Of a stretch of 10,663 bases of DNA, positions 1-6,785 are shown in pieces (the first letter of the stretch is position 1; the number at the start of each line of letters is the position of its first letter). A model generated the notes under the pieces. It did no database searches, was not told the origin of the DNA, and worked only from the letters and a program-made list of their open reading frames with translations. This stretch comes from an uncultured Lysobacteraceae bacterium (GTDB taxonomy: Bacteria > Pseudomonadota > Gammaproteobacteria > Xanthomonadales > Rhodanobacteraceae): NCBI GenBank assembly GCA_946482585.1, contig CAMLSI010000153.1, positions 1 through 10,663 of the forward strand, written 5' to 3'. The translations under genes and the position numbers were made by a program.

Positions 1-1300
1 CGATGGAGGCTTTGGTATCGAAAGAAAGGTCCGCATCGACTTCCGTCGAGACGCACTCGTCGCCCGACAGCAGGCAGCCCAGCGTCTCGGTCAAGGCATC
101 GATGAACGTGATCGCCGTCTTCTGCGCGACGACCTCGCCGGGCGCGCACGGAAAACGCTGCTGCATCCACAGCAGCCGGTTCACGAGACCGCGCCCGGTA
201 CCGGCGACGGCCTTGGGCGCGCCGGTCGATCCGGACGTGAAGATCACATAGGCGAGAGAGTCGCGCGCGAGCGCGGGCAGCGGCAGGGGCGGGACCGGCG
301 TGCCCTGCGGCTCGAACCCGGATGCGATCCCGATCGTCCGTGCGGTGCCGATCCAGGCGGATTCGGCGGACGTGCCGGCAACGAGCATGACGACCGGCCG
401 TGCCGCCTCCGCCATCGCGCGCAGGCGCGCCGTCGGCAGCGCCGGATCGAATGCGGCGTAGATCGCGCCGCATTTCACGATCGCGAGCAGCGCGACGACG
501 AGCGCGATCGAGCGCTCGCTGCAGACGCCGACGACCTGCTCCGGCGCGACGCCGGCATCGCGCAGACGGTGCGCGAGCCGCTCGGCCTCGGCGTCGAGCG
601 CGGCGTAATCGAGCTGCTGCGGGCCGTGGTCGATGGCGATCGCGGCCGGCGTCTCCCGCACCTGCCGTTGCCACAGCGCCGCGAGCGACAGCGCGGGAAG
701 AGTCGTGTCGGTCGCGTTCCACGCGTACACGACGCGCTCGAACTCGGCCGGTGTCAGCAGGGGGGCCGTCGCGGCGCGGGCCGCATCCGGTGCGGCCAGC
801 AGCATACCCAGATGCGCGGCGAGCGCACGCAGACGCGGCGGCGATACTGCGCCGTCGTCGCTGCGCACGCGGCACGTGCCGGCGGCGCCGCCGACGTCGA
901 GCGACAGCGTCTCGCGCGGTGCGATCGCCAGGCTCCAGCGCGAACGCGCGTCGCCGGCGAACGCCGTCAGCCCGGCGAGCGTGTCGATTGCCGCCGCGGC
1001 CGCGGTACGAACCGTGCCGAGCGTGTCGTCGGCGCCGATCGACACGGGCAGCAGCCAGTGCGCGGCGCGCGTGCCGTCGCTCGCCTGCAGCGCAAGGCGC
1101 AGGTCGGCCTGGTCGGAATACCGCCAGAGCAGCAGCGCGAATGCCGCAAGCAGGTTCCCGAGCTGCCGCTGCCGGTCGCCTCCGGGCGGCACGGCGACGT
1201 CGCATGCCGATGCGACAGGCGCGGCCGCTGCCGGCAATGCGTGCAGCACGAGCGCCGCATCGGTCGCGGCGGCGCTGTGCGATGCGGCTGTGGAGCTCAT
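1..1300 (-). CDS. Nonribosomal peptide synthetase, N-terminal part (remnant condensation + adenylation domain), runs off window
   Basis: The frame starts at ATG 1300-1298 and is open to the left edge (433 codons visible); the rest, including any carrier domain, is outside. Residues about 45-193 resemble only the C-terminal half of a condensation domain: LLAAFALLLWRYSDQADL near the start and LLTPAEFERVVYAWNATD (from residue 181) as the usual C-to-A linker. No HHxxxDG is present. From about residue 200 an adenylation domain follows, with A2-like AIVKCGAIYAAFDPALP and A3 YVIFTSGSTGAPKAV (351-365). A4 reads TFIDALTETLG (398-408), so the position of the usual substrate-binding Asp235 is Ile400, followed by Asp401. 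An adenylation domain activates a starter acid as its adenylate for loading on a carrier domain. The start overlaps the stop of the upstream gene (ATGA) and has only a weak purine-rich ribosome site. Likely a loading module with a vestigial C domain. Certain as an NRPS; substrate open. Confidence 0.95.
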   Translation of the reverse strand, partial: MSSTAASHSAAATDAALVLHALPAAAAPVASACDVAVPPGGDRQRQLGNLLAAFALLLWRYSDQADLRLALQASDGTRAAHWLLPVSIGADDTLGTVRTAAAAAIDTLAGLTAFAGDARSRWSLAIAPRETLSLDVGGAAGTCRVRSDDGAVSPPRLRALAAHLGMLLAAPDAARAATAPLLTPAEFERVVYAWNATDTTLPALSLAALWQRQVRETPAAIAIDHGPQQLDYAALDAEAERLAHRLRDAGVAPEQVVGVCSERSIALVVALLAIVKCGAIYAAFDPALPTARLRAMAEAARPVVMLVAGTSAESAWIGTARTIGIASGFEPQGTPVPPLPLPALARDSLAYVIFTSGSTGAPKAVAGTGRGLVNRLLWMQQRFPCAPGEVVAQKTAITFIDALTETLGCLLSGDECVSTEVDADLSFDTKASI

Positions 1301-2313
1301 GGCCGTCCGGTCAGTGTGTCGATGAGCGCGCCGATGAGCGCGGCTTCGGCGTCGGTGATCGTGTCGACGTTGCGGCGCAATGCGGCGATGCGCACCTCGC
1401 GATCGTCGAGCATGGCCTGCAGCAGATAGTTGCGCAGTTCGTAGAAATCCGCCTCGAGCTGCGCCAGGCCGGCGTCGACCGCCGGCGCCAGGTCGCATCC
1501 GCGTTCGTGCCGGAGATGACGGCACAGCAGCTGCAGCCGCTGCTTGTGCTCGTGGAATACGCACCACGGCCGGATATCGATGCGCGCGGCGTTGTCCTGT
1601 TCCACCTTGCCGATCGCGACGTCGTAGCAGGCGCGCCCGAACGCGCTGCCCGGCGGGCGGAACTGGGCGAAGCGGCAACGGCTGTGCACGAAATCCTCGA
1701 GACAGGCGCGCACGAATTCCGGCGAGAACGGCTGCGAGTTCGTGTAGTCGGGACTGTCCTCGAGCGTGAGCACGGACAGCCCGGCGTCGGCGCCGAACGC
1801 GGCGCGGAATTCGTCGAAGCCGATCTCGAAGCGCGCGAAGTCGAGATCGCGGTTGAAGCCGATCGCGTACAGCCGCGCGCGATCGCGGTCGTGACCGTGG
1901 ATCAGGTTCGGATGCGGATAGCGATCCTTGCCGTAGGCCGCCTTGGCGCTCATCCGGCTCTCGTCCAGGGTCGGCATGACGTAGGCGCCGCCATCGAGCA
2001 GCGCGCAGACCTGAGCCAGCGGATCGCCGCCGAGACAGGCCAGACGCGCTGCACTGAGGTAGGCGTTGGCGAGATACGGATAGCGCGGATACATGCCGTC
2101 GCAGGAATAGAAATCGACGAGCAGCTCGCGGCCGATCGCGGGTGCGTGGTTCTCGCGCGAATAGAGCTGCAGGAAATGATTCAGCAGGCACGAGCGCGCC
2201 CGCGGATCGGTTTCGGCGACCGCGAGATAGTTCGCGTGATGCAGGTAGGACACCACGCTGGGACGCACGACCGGCAGGAGCAGGGAGGACGGAGCCGTCG
2301 ACGACACACTCAT
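1297..2313 (-). CDS. NRPS-operon protein resembling the BtrH-N-like family, function unknown
   Basis: A 338-aa protein with no signal peptide or membrane segment. From memory of the family, it resembles hypothetical proteins of NRPS clusters related to the butirosin BtrH N-terminal domain (papain/C39-like fold). The matching blocks are RPSVVSYLHHANYLAV (17-32), LLNHFLQLYSREN (43-55), and the stretch 137-172 with LIHGHDRDRARLYAIGFN followed by FEIGFDEFRAAF. Cys42 and the His139/His141/Asp142 group are possible catalytic residues, but this is inference. BtrH itself is an acyltransferase that moves an acyl group off a carrier protein, so a transfer or release role on NRPS-bound intermediates is conceivable. 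ATG at 2313 overlaps the TGA of the FMN oxidase gene, with GGGA seven bases upstream; its own TGA overlaps the NRPS ATG. A longer in-frame version reaching 3096 would run through the conserved oxidase gene and is not credible. Confidence 0.85.
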   Translation of the reverse strand: MSVSSTAPSSLLLPVVRPSVVSYLHHANYLAVAETDPRARSCLLNHFLQLYSRENHAPAIGRELLVDFYSCDGMYPRYPYLANAYLSAARLACLGGDPLAQVCALLDGGAYVMPTLDESRMSAKAAYGKDRYPHPNLIHGHDRDRARLYAIGFNRDLDFARFEIGFDEFRAAFGADAGLSVLTLEDSPDYTNSQPFSPEFVRACLEDFVHSRCRFAQFRPPGSAFGRACYDVAIGKVEQDNAARIDIRPWCVFHEHKQRLQLLCRHLRHERGCDLAPAVDAGLAQLEADFYELRNYLLQAMLDDREVRIAALRRNVDTITDAEAALIGALIDTLTGRP

Positions 2314-3455
2314 GCGTCGATCCCGGCGATGACGTCCCGCGTGATCTCCTCGATGGAACGCAGCGCGCAGAACGCCATGCACAGATCCAGGTCGCGCCGC
2401 AGGATCTCGATGCAGTCGCGCACGCCGCGCTCGCCGGCGGCGGCGAGGCCGTAGAGATACGGCCGGCCGACGAAAACGCCGCGTGCGCCGAGCGCGAGCG
2501 CGCGCAGTATGTCCTGGCCGCTGCGCACGCCGCCGTCGAGATGGACTTCGGCGCGCTGCCCGACGGCGTCCACGATGGCTTCGAGCGCGCGGATGCCCGA
2601 CAGCGCGCCGTCGAGCTGACGTCCGCCGTGATTGGAGACGATCAGTCCGTCGGCGCCGGCATCGACCGCGGCGCGTGCATCGTCCGCGTCGAGCAGCCCC
2701 TTGAGCACGAGCCGGTGCGGCCAGCGCCGGCGCACCCAGGCCACGTCGTCCCAGCTGAGGCTCGGATCGAACTGCTGCGCCGTCCAGGCGGCGAGGCCGC
2801 GCATCGAGGTCGTGCCCGGCATCTGTTCGAGCAGGTTGCCGAACCGCCGGCGCGGCGTGCGCAGCAGGCTCAGACACCAGCGCGGCCGGCGCGCCATGTC
2901 GAACAGCGCGTGCGGCGACAGGCGCAGCGGGACGGCGAGGCGATTGCGGATGTCGCGGTAGCGCGTGCCCTGTGCCGGCAGGTCCATGGTCAGCACGAGT
3001 ACCGGGCAGTTCGCGGCATTCGCGCGCTCGATCAGGCGTGCGACGAACGCGCGATCGCGCAGCAGATACAGCTGGAACCAGAACGGCGCGGCGCACTGCG
3101 CGGCGACGTCCTCGATCGAACAGATCGACATGGTCGACAACGTATACGGAATGCCGCTGGCCGCCGCGGCGCGCGCCGCGGCGATTTCGCCGTCGCCGCA
3201 GAGCAGCCCGGCGAGACCGGCCGGCGCGAGCGAGAGCGGCAGCGCGGCGTCCTGGCCGAACAGTCGCGTCGCAGTCGAGCGCGACGCGACATCGCGGCCG
3301 ACGCGCTGACGCAGCGTGATCGCCGCGAAATCGCTTTCGTTGCGACGGCAGGTCGACTCGCTCCAGGATGCGCCCGCGACATAGTCGTAGAGCACTCGCG
3401 GCAGGCGCGCTTTCGCGACGCGTTGCAGATCGGCAATGCAGGCGATCGGAGTCAA
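2310..3455 (-). CDS. FMN-dependent alpha-hydroxy-acid oxidase/dehydrogenase (glycolate oxidase/LldD/mandelate dehydrogenase family)
   Basis: A 381-aa TIM-barrel flavoenzyme oxidising an L-2-hydroxy acid to the 2-oxo acid. All canonical residues are visible, with glycolate oxidase numbers in brackets: Tyr25 in YDYVAGAS (24), Tyr130 in FWFQLY (129), Asp158 in LTMDLP (157), Arg165 (164), Lys252 in LVLKG (230), and His276 and Arg279 in IVSNHGGRQLDG (254, 257). DGGVRSGQDILRALALGA and VGRP near 307-331 form the FMN phosphate site. I chose the TTG at 3455 because it gives the family's usual N-terminus and length, with AAGGGA nine bases upstream. An upstream in-frame ATG at 3554 would add a non-conserved basic stretch and run into the divergent promoter region. 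The stop overlaps the next gene's ATG. Its place as first gene of an NRPS operon suggests precursor supply, as hydroxymandelate oxidase does in glycopeptide clusters. The substrate cannot be read from sequence. Confidence 0.92.
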   Translation of the reverse strand: MTPIACIADLQRVAKARLPRVLYDYVAGASWSESTCRRNESDFAAITLRQRVGRDVASRSTATRLFGQDAALPLSLAPAGLAGLLCGDGEIAAARAAAASGIPYTLSTMSICSIEDVAAQCAAPFWFQLYLLRDRAFVARLIERANAANCPVLVLTMDLPAQGTRYRDIRNRLAVPLRLSPHALFDMARRPRWCLSLLRTPRRRFGNLLEQMPGTTSMRGLAAWTAQQFDPSLSWDDVAWVRRRWPHRLVLKGLLDADDARAAVDAGADGLIVSNHGGRQLDGALSGIRALEAIVDAVGQRAEVHLDGGVRSGQDILRALALGARGVFVGRPYLYGLAAAGERGVRDCIEILRRDLDLCMAFCALRSIEEITRDVIAGIDA

Positions 3456-3566
3456 CGGGCAGGATCCCTTGCGCGACAAGCCGTCAGTTCGTCGATGCGC
3501 CGCAGGGTTGAAACTGCGTCGCGCCTGCCGGCACCATCGCCGATGGTAGTTCATGCGGGCGACGCG
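3456..3566. promoter_or_regulatory. Divergent control region between NRPS operon and thioesterase gene
   Basis: About 110 bp separate the TTG of the FMN oxidase gene (minus) from the chosen ATG of the thioesterase gene (plus). Both transcription units must be driven from here or from just inside the genes. On the plus strand a TTGAAA hexamer (3508-3513) is -35-like, but no convincing -10 follows at the right distance. No clear sigma-70 promoter is visible on the minus strand either. Confidence 0.55.
3533..3547. promoter_or_regulatory. Perfect 15-bp dyad, candidate operator
   Basis: ACCATCG-C-CGATGGT is a perfect inverted repeat with 7-bp arms around one central base, within the divergent region. 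It covers the alternative thioesterase ATG at 3543, so a bound protein or an RNA hairpin would hide that codon. The position suits a repressor or activator controlling both directions. A chance palindrome cannot be excluded. Confidence 0.4.
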
Positions 3567-4316
3567 ATGCATCTTCCGAATTCGAGCTGGCTGCTGCGTC
3601 GCGCGCTCGCGGCGCCGCGGCTGCGGTTGTTCTGTCTTTCCTATGCCGGCGGCAATGCGATCGAGTATCTCGAATGGCAGGCGGCATTCGCGCCGACGAT
3701 CGAAGTCTGTGCGCTGCAATTGCCCGGGCGCGGCCGGCTGATCCACGAGCCGCCCCGGCGCGATCGCGATGCGCTGGTCGCCGCGCTCGTCGATGTCGTC
3801 GCCGCGGAGGCGACGCTGCCGATCGCGTTGTTCGGGCACAGCCTCGGCGCGTTACTCGCCTTCGAGGTCGCACGCCGGCTGCCGGCGTCCGCCGCCGCGA
3901 AGCTCGTACGTCTGTTCGCATCCGGCAGCGAGTCTCCGCGTGTGCGTAGCACGTCGGCGCCGCTGCACGGGCTCGACGACGATGCATTCATCGAGGCGCT
4001 GGGGCGTCTGAACGGCACGCCGCCCGAAGTGCTCGAGCATCGCGAACTCATGCAGCTGGTACTGCCGATGCTGCGTGCGGACTTCGCGCTCGCCGAAGAG
4101 TACGTCTATCGCGAAGGTCCGCCGCTGCGGGTGCCGATCACGGTGTTCGGCGGCCGCGCCGATACCGAGTGCACCGCGCCGAACGTCGAGGCCTGGCTTG
4201 CCGAGACCACGGCCGGCGGCCGGCTGGTCTGGTTCGACGGCGGGCATTTCTTCCTGCAGCCCGAACGCGCGGCCGTGATCCGCTGTATCCGCGAAGACTT
4301 GGCCGACGCTGCGTGA
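3567..4316 (+). CDS. Type II thioesterase (NRPS editing thioesterase), alpha/beta hydrolase
   Basis: A 249-aa alpha/beta hydrolase that fits stand-alone type II thioesterases, which clear wrongly loaded or stalled acyl groups from carrier-protein arms. The N-terminal block LFCLSYAGGNA (21-31) matches the family's oxyanion-region motif. LPGRGRL follows at 52-58. The nucleophile elbow is GHSLGA (Ser92), the acid is Asp199 in GGRADTEC, and the general base is His227 in FDGGHFFL. Length is normal (about 240-260). ATG 3567 puts the first conserved block about 20 residues in, as usual. An in-frame ATG at 3543 would add eight residues but lies inside a perfect dyad. Neither start has a strong ribosome site. 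It is transcribed away from the NRPS operon and presumably serves that synthetase. Family assignment is firm; exact start is not. Confidence 0.93.
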   Translation: MHLPNSSWLLRRALAAPRLRLFCLSYAGGNAIEYLEWQAAFAPTIEVCALQLPGRGRLIHEPPRRDRDALVAALVDVVAAEATLPIALFGHSLGALLAFEVARRLPASAAAKLVRLFASGSESPRVRSTSAPLHGLDDDAFIEALGRLNGTPPEVLEHRELMQLVLPMLRADFALAEEYVYREGPPLRVPITVFGGRADTECTAPNVEAWLAETTAGGRLVWFDGGHFFLQPERAAVIRCIREDLADAA

Positions 4317-4477
4317 CGACGGCCGGGCAGCCGGCAAAGCGTGCGAGAACGGCCGTCGACGCGACCGCGGCGAGAGCGGTCCCGCGCGCGTAGAGCCGCT
4401 TGCCGATCGTCGCGTTCGCGGTGCCGCTGGTCCGCGCGCGCGGGGTGCTCGCAGCGCTTGACTCGTCCCGGTGAGCG

Positions 4478-4506
4478 GACGCGCCGGCCTGCGGGCCGGC
4501 GGCGTC
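4478..4506 (+). repeat. GC-rich hairpin upstream of the Tat-protein gene
   Basis: GACGCGCCGGCC and GGCCGGCGGCGTC pair almost fully (one bulged base) around a TGCG loop. No T-run follows. It could end thioesterase transcription, or be a leader hairpin about 60 bases before the ATG at 4568. Confidence 0.4.
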
Positions 4507-4554
4507 TGCTGCAAGTCGCCAAGACCGCGGCGGGACTCGCCGGGTCGCTACCTT

Positions 4555-4562
4555 AAGGAGGT
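4555..4562 (+). promoter_or_regulatory. Near-ideal Shine-Dalgarno sequence
   Basis: AAGGAGGT, a full match to the 16S rRNA anti-Shine-Dalgarno core, lies five bases before the ATG at 4568. It fixes that start codon over the in-frame ATG at 4577 and predicts strong translation. It is the strongest ribosome site in the window. Confidence 0.85.
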
Positions 4563-4567
4563 TAAGG

Positions 4568-6502
4568 ATGCCTTTGATGACGCGTCGCCGTTTCCTGCAG
4601 ATCGGCGGTTTGAGTTCGCTCGCGCTCGGCCTGCCGCTGCGACTGGCCCGCGCGGGCCGCAGCCGTGTCAAAGCGGCCCAGGCGAATGCCGCGACCGCGC
4701 GCTATCGCTACCAGCGTGACCGGCTGTTCCAGCCGATCCCGGCGGCATCGTCCGCGGCACCCCTCGGCGGCCCCGGATTCGACTGGCGCATCTTCGGTGC
4801 CACCCACAATTACGTCGATCTCGGCAGCGGCTGGCACTGGGACGAGCCCGGCAGCGACTGGATCGACCGCACCGGCCAGCGCTACGGCACGCAACCCTGG
4901 TTCAACATGCCCTCGGGGACGCCCGGCACGCCGCCCACGACCTACACCGTCGACGTGACTCAGGCCGTGCAGTACGTCCAGACCCGGCAGCGCTGGAACG
5001 CGTGGTTGTGGAAGGCCGTCAACGCGCCGCACACGATCGCCGGCACGCACCACGCGACGCACCCCCGGCCCGTGCTGCACGTGCAGTACGACGACGGCAG
5101 CAGCGCCGATCTGCTCTGCACCTTCACCGCGTCGATCCAGGGCGGTACAGAGCTCTGTGCATCGGCCGCGCCGCAGCATTCGCTGCCCGCGCTGATCGAG
5201 TTCGACCGGCCCGCACGCGCCGTGGTGTCGGCGCAGTTGCGCATCACCGTGGTCGAGCACTGGAGCGCCTCCGGCGGCCCGCCGTCCATCCAGGGTTTCC
5301 TCCTCGACCCGCCCGTCAATGCCGCACCGGTGGTCCAGGGCCTTGCCGCGGCGCACGGACTGCTCGATGCGGGATTGCAGACGAACGCGCAGATCTTCGG
5401 CGTGCATCGCTATCTCGACGGCACGAGCTGGAGCGATTTCTCGGTGACGACTCCGATCAATACCGGCGCGGAGCGCGACTACGATCCGGCCATCTACGGC
5501 AACGGTCCCACCGATACCACCAAGCTGCCGCACCGCGGGCTCGGCAAGTGGATCAATGCGATCGACGGTTTCAGCCTCGTGCGCTCGGACTACACCGGCG
5601 AAGGTTTCGCCGCGCTGACGCCGGGACTCGGCGCGATGCGCGTCGTGATGCCGGCGGAGCCGGGGCTTCAGCACGGCAGCATCCTCGAAAACTCCAACGG
5701 CACGCTCGCGAGCGCAGCCAAACTGTTTCTGCCGGAGCCCGTCTTCGGCCGGCTCAAGCGCATGTTCGTGCGCTACTACATGCGACTGGGCACGCCTTAC
5801 GTCACGCCGAACGCGAAGCGCTATCACGTGCGCTACACGGAGGGGGGAACCCCGGTGTGGACGAACCTCAGCGGCAAGATCGGCATCACGCCCTCGCACG
5901 ATACCTTCGCGGGCGGCGTCAGCGGCTCGTCGGGTGGCGGCTACGGCTGGCAGATGCGTCTGTCGTGGTTCGACTGCGACGCGGAGATGCAGGGGCCGAA
6001 CGAAAACGCGCTCGCGATCGGCCTGCACACGTTCGACTTCCAGGCCAACAACCCGCCCGGCCACTGGTATGGCCAGACCGACAAGCCGCGCCAGGTGATG
6101 TTCGGCCAGCGTGGCGGCCTTGCCAGCGTGCTGTATCCGGGCCGCTGGTATTGCATCGAGATGGAGGTGGACTTGAATACCGTGATGGTCGGCGCGCCGG
6201 GTTATCTCGCCGACGGCGCCGTGCGTATCTGGCTCGACGGCCGCCTGGGTTACGAGCGCACCGGCATGGTCATGCGCAGCTTGCCGCTGGCCGGCCTGCC
6301 GTATGACGAACTCAAGACCCGGTCGGTCCGCGAAATCGGCCACCGCGATCTCTGGTTCAACTGGTTCCACGGCGGCAAGACCAAGAACAGCATCGATCGC
6401 ACGGTGTTCATCACGGGCCTGGCCTGGGCGCGCAGCTACATCGGGCCGATGCGGATGCCGTCGGGCGATCCGATCTTCGCCGACGATTTCGACGACGACT
6501 GA
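4568..6502 (+). CDS. Tat-exported protein with polysaccharide-lyase-like (concanavalin-fold) C-terminal region and IFADDF tail
   Basis: A 644-aa protein. Residues 5-11 (TRRRFLQ) form a twin-arginine motif, then a hydrophobic stretch and an ARA-type cleavage region (27-29), so export of a folded protein is predicted. Residues about 70-250 look like a beta-sandwich module rich in Trp, Tyr and His (for example THNYVDLGSGWHWDEPGSDW, 79-98) that I cannot name. Residues about 390-628 resemble the polysaccharide lyase 14/concanavalin-like fold: RMFVRYYMRL (398-407), LSGKIGI (434-440), RLSWFDCDAEM (464-474), GRWYCIEMEVDLNT (525-538), GAVRIWLDGRLGYER (550-564) and LWFNWFHGGK (595-604). A beta-elimination or carbohydrate-binding role is inference; catalytic residues are not assigned. 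It ends in GDPIFADDFDDD, a tail shared with the exported protein at 9514-10533. It stands alone between gaps. The gene is secure; the function is tentative. Confidence 0.88.
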   Translation: MPLMTRRRFLQIGGLSSLALGLPLRLARAGRSRVKAAQANAATARYRYQRDRLFQPIPAASSAAPLGGPGFDWRIFGATHNYVDLGSGWHWDEPGSDWIDRTGQRYGTQPWFNMPSGTPGTPPTTYTVDVTQAVQYVQTRQRWNAWLWKAVNAPHTIAGTHHATHPRPVLHVQYDDGSSADLLCTFTASIQGGTELCASAAPQHSLPALIEFDRPARAVVSAQLRITVVEHWSASGGPPSIQGFLLDPPVNAAPVVQGLAAAHGLLDAGLQTNAQIFGVHRYLDGTSWSDFSVTTPINTGAERDYDPAIYGNGPTDTTKLPHRGLGKWINAIDGFSLVRSDYTGEGFAALTPGLGAMRVVMPAEPGLQHGSILENSNGTLASAAKLFLPEPVFGRLKRMFVRYYMRLGTPYVTPNAKRYHVRYTEGGTPVWTNLSGKIGITPSHDTFAGGVSGSSGGGYGWQMRLSWFDCDAEMQGPNENALAIGLHTFDFQANNPPGHWYGQTDKPRQVMFGQRGGLASVLYPGRWYCIEMEVDLNTVMVGAPGYLADGAVRIWLDGRLGYERTGMVMRSLPLAGLPYDELKTRSVREIGHRDLWFNWFHGGKTKNSIDRTVFITGLAWARSYIGPMRMPSGDPIFADDFDDD

Positions 6503-6517
6503 CGCGTTCTGCGGATA

Positions 6518-6546
6518 GCGGACATACCGCCGGCTCAAGTGTCCGC
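6518..6546 (+). terminator. Possible transcript-end stem-loop after Tat-protein gene
   Basis: GCGGACA and TGTCCGC pair perfectly (7 bp) around a 15-base loop, starting 16 bases past the stop at 6502. There is no T-run, so intrinsic termination is uncertain; an mRNA 3'-end stabiliser is equally possible. Confidence 0.3.
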
Positions 6547-6769
6547 CGTAACGTGTGCTCGCGCCAGCGAGCGCACGATCGAGGCAGTGAAGCAGCCCGC
6601 CCACGCCGTCGTGCGGCCGCCGATGGCGGCCACGCGCTACCCGCAAAGGCGGCAAGGCAGGGTTTGCTTCGCGATCCGGTCGCCGGCGTGCCGCCATCGC
6701 GCGAGACCGTCCCGCCGGAGCGCTTACGGGATTCCTCCAGCCAGCGCAACAGCGCTTCGCGGCGCCGCT

Positions 6770-6785
6770 CGGGCGATATCGCCCG
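6770..6785. repeat. Perfect 16-bp palindrome
   Basis: CGGGCGATATCGCCCG is fully self-complementary with no spacer. It lies mid-gap between the convergent genes at 4568-6502 and 6949-9342, so a promoter operator there is not expected. It may be a protein-binding site or chance in GC-rich DNA. Confidence 0.45.

Larger units (their letters stand above)
4317..4567. other. Non-coding gap between thioesterase and Tat-exported protein
   Basis: No credible gene on either strand; the frames crossing it have low-complexity Arg/Ala-rich translations. It holds a short GACCGC/GCGGTC stem (4363-4381), a strong GC hairpin (4478-4506), a TTGACT hexamer (4458-4463) with no recognisable -10 partner, and the Shine-Dalgarno sequence of the next gene. 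No stem is followed by a T-run, so no classical terminator is seen. Confidence 0.6.

Noticed and set aside
400..2454. Long plus-strand open frame (684 codons) opposite the NRPS and BtrH-like genes
   Set aside because: The translation is Arg/Ala-rich and low in complexity, while the minus strand carries clear NRPS motifs over the same bases. Shadow caused by high GC.
2142..3542. In-frame upstream extension of the thioesterase (frame open from 2142)
   Set aside because: It runs antisense through the conserved FMN oxidase gene; thioesterase homology begins only near 3567.
4458..4486. Sigma-70 promoter with TTGACT as -35
   Set aside because: At 17 bases downstream the sequence is GCGCCG, not a -10 box.
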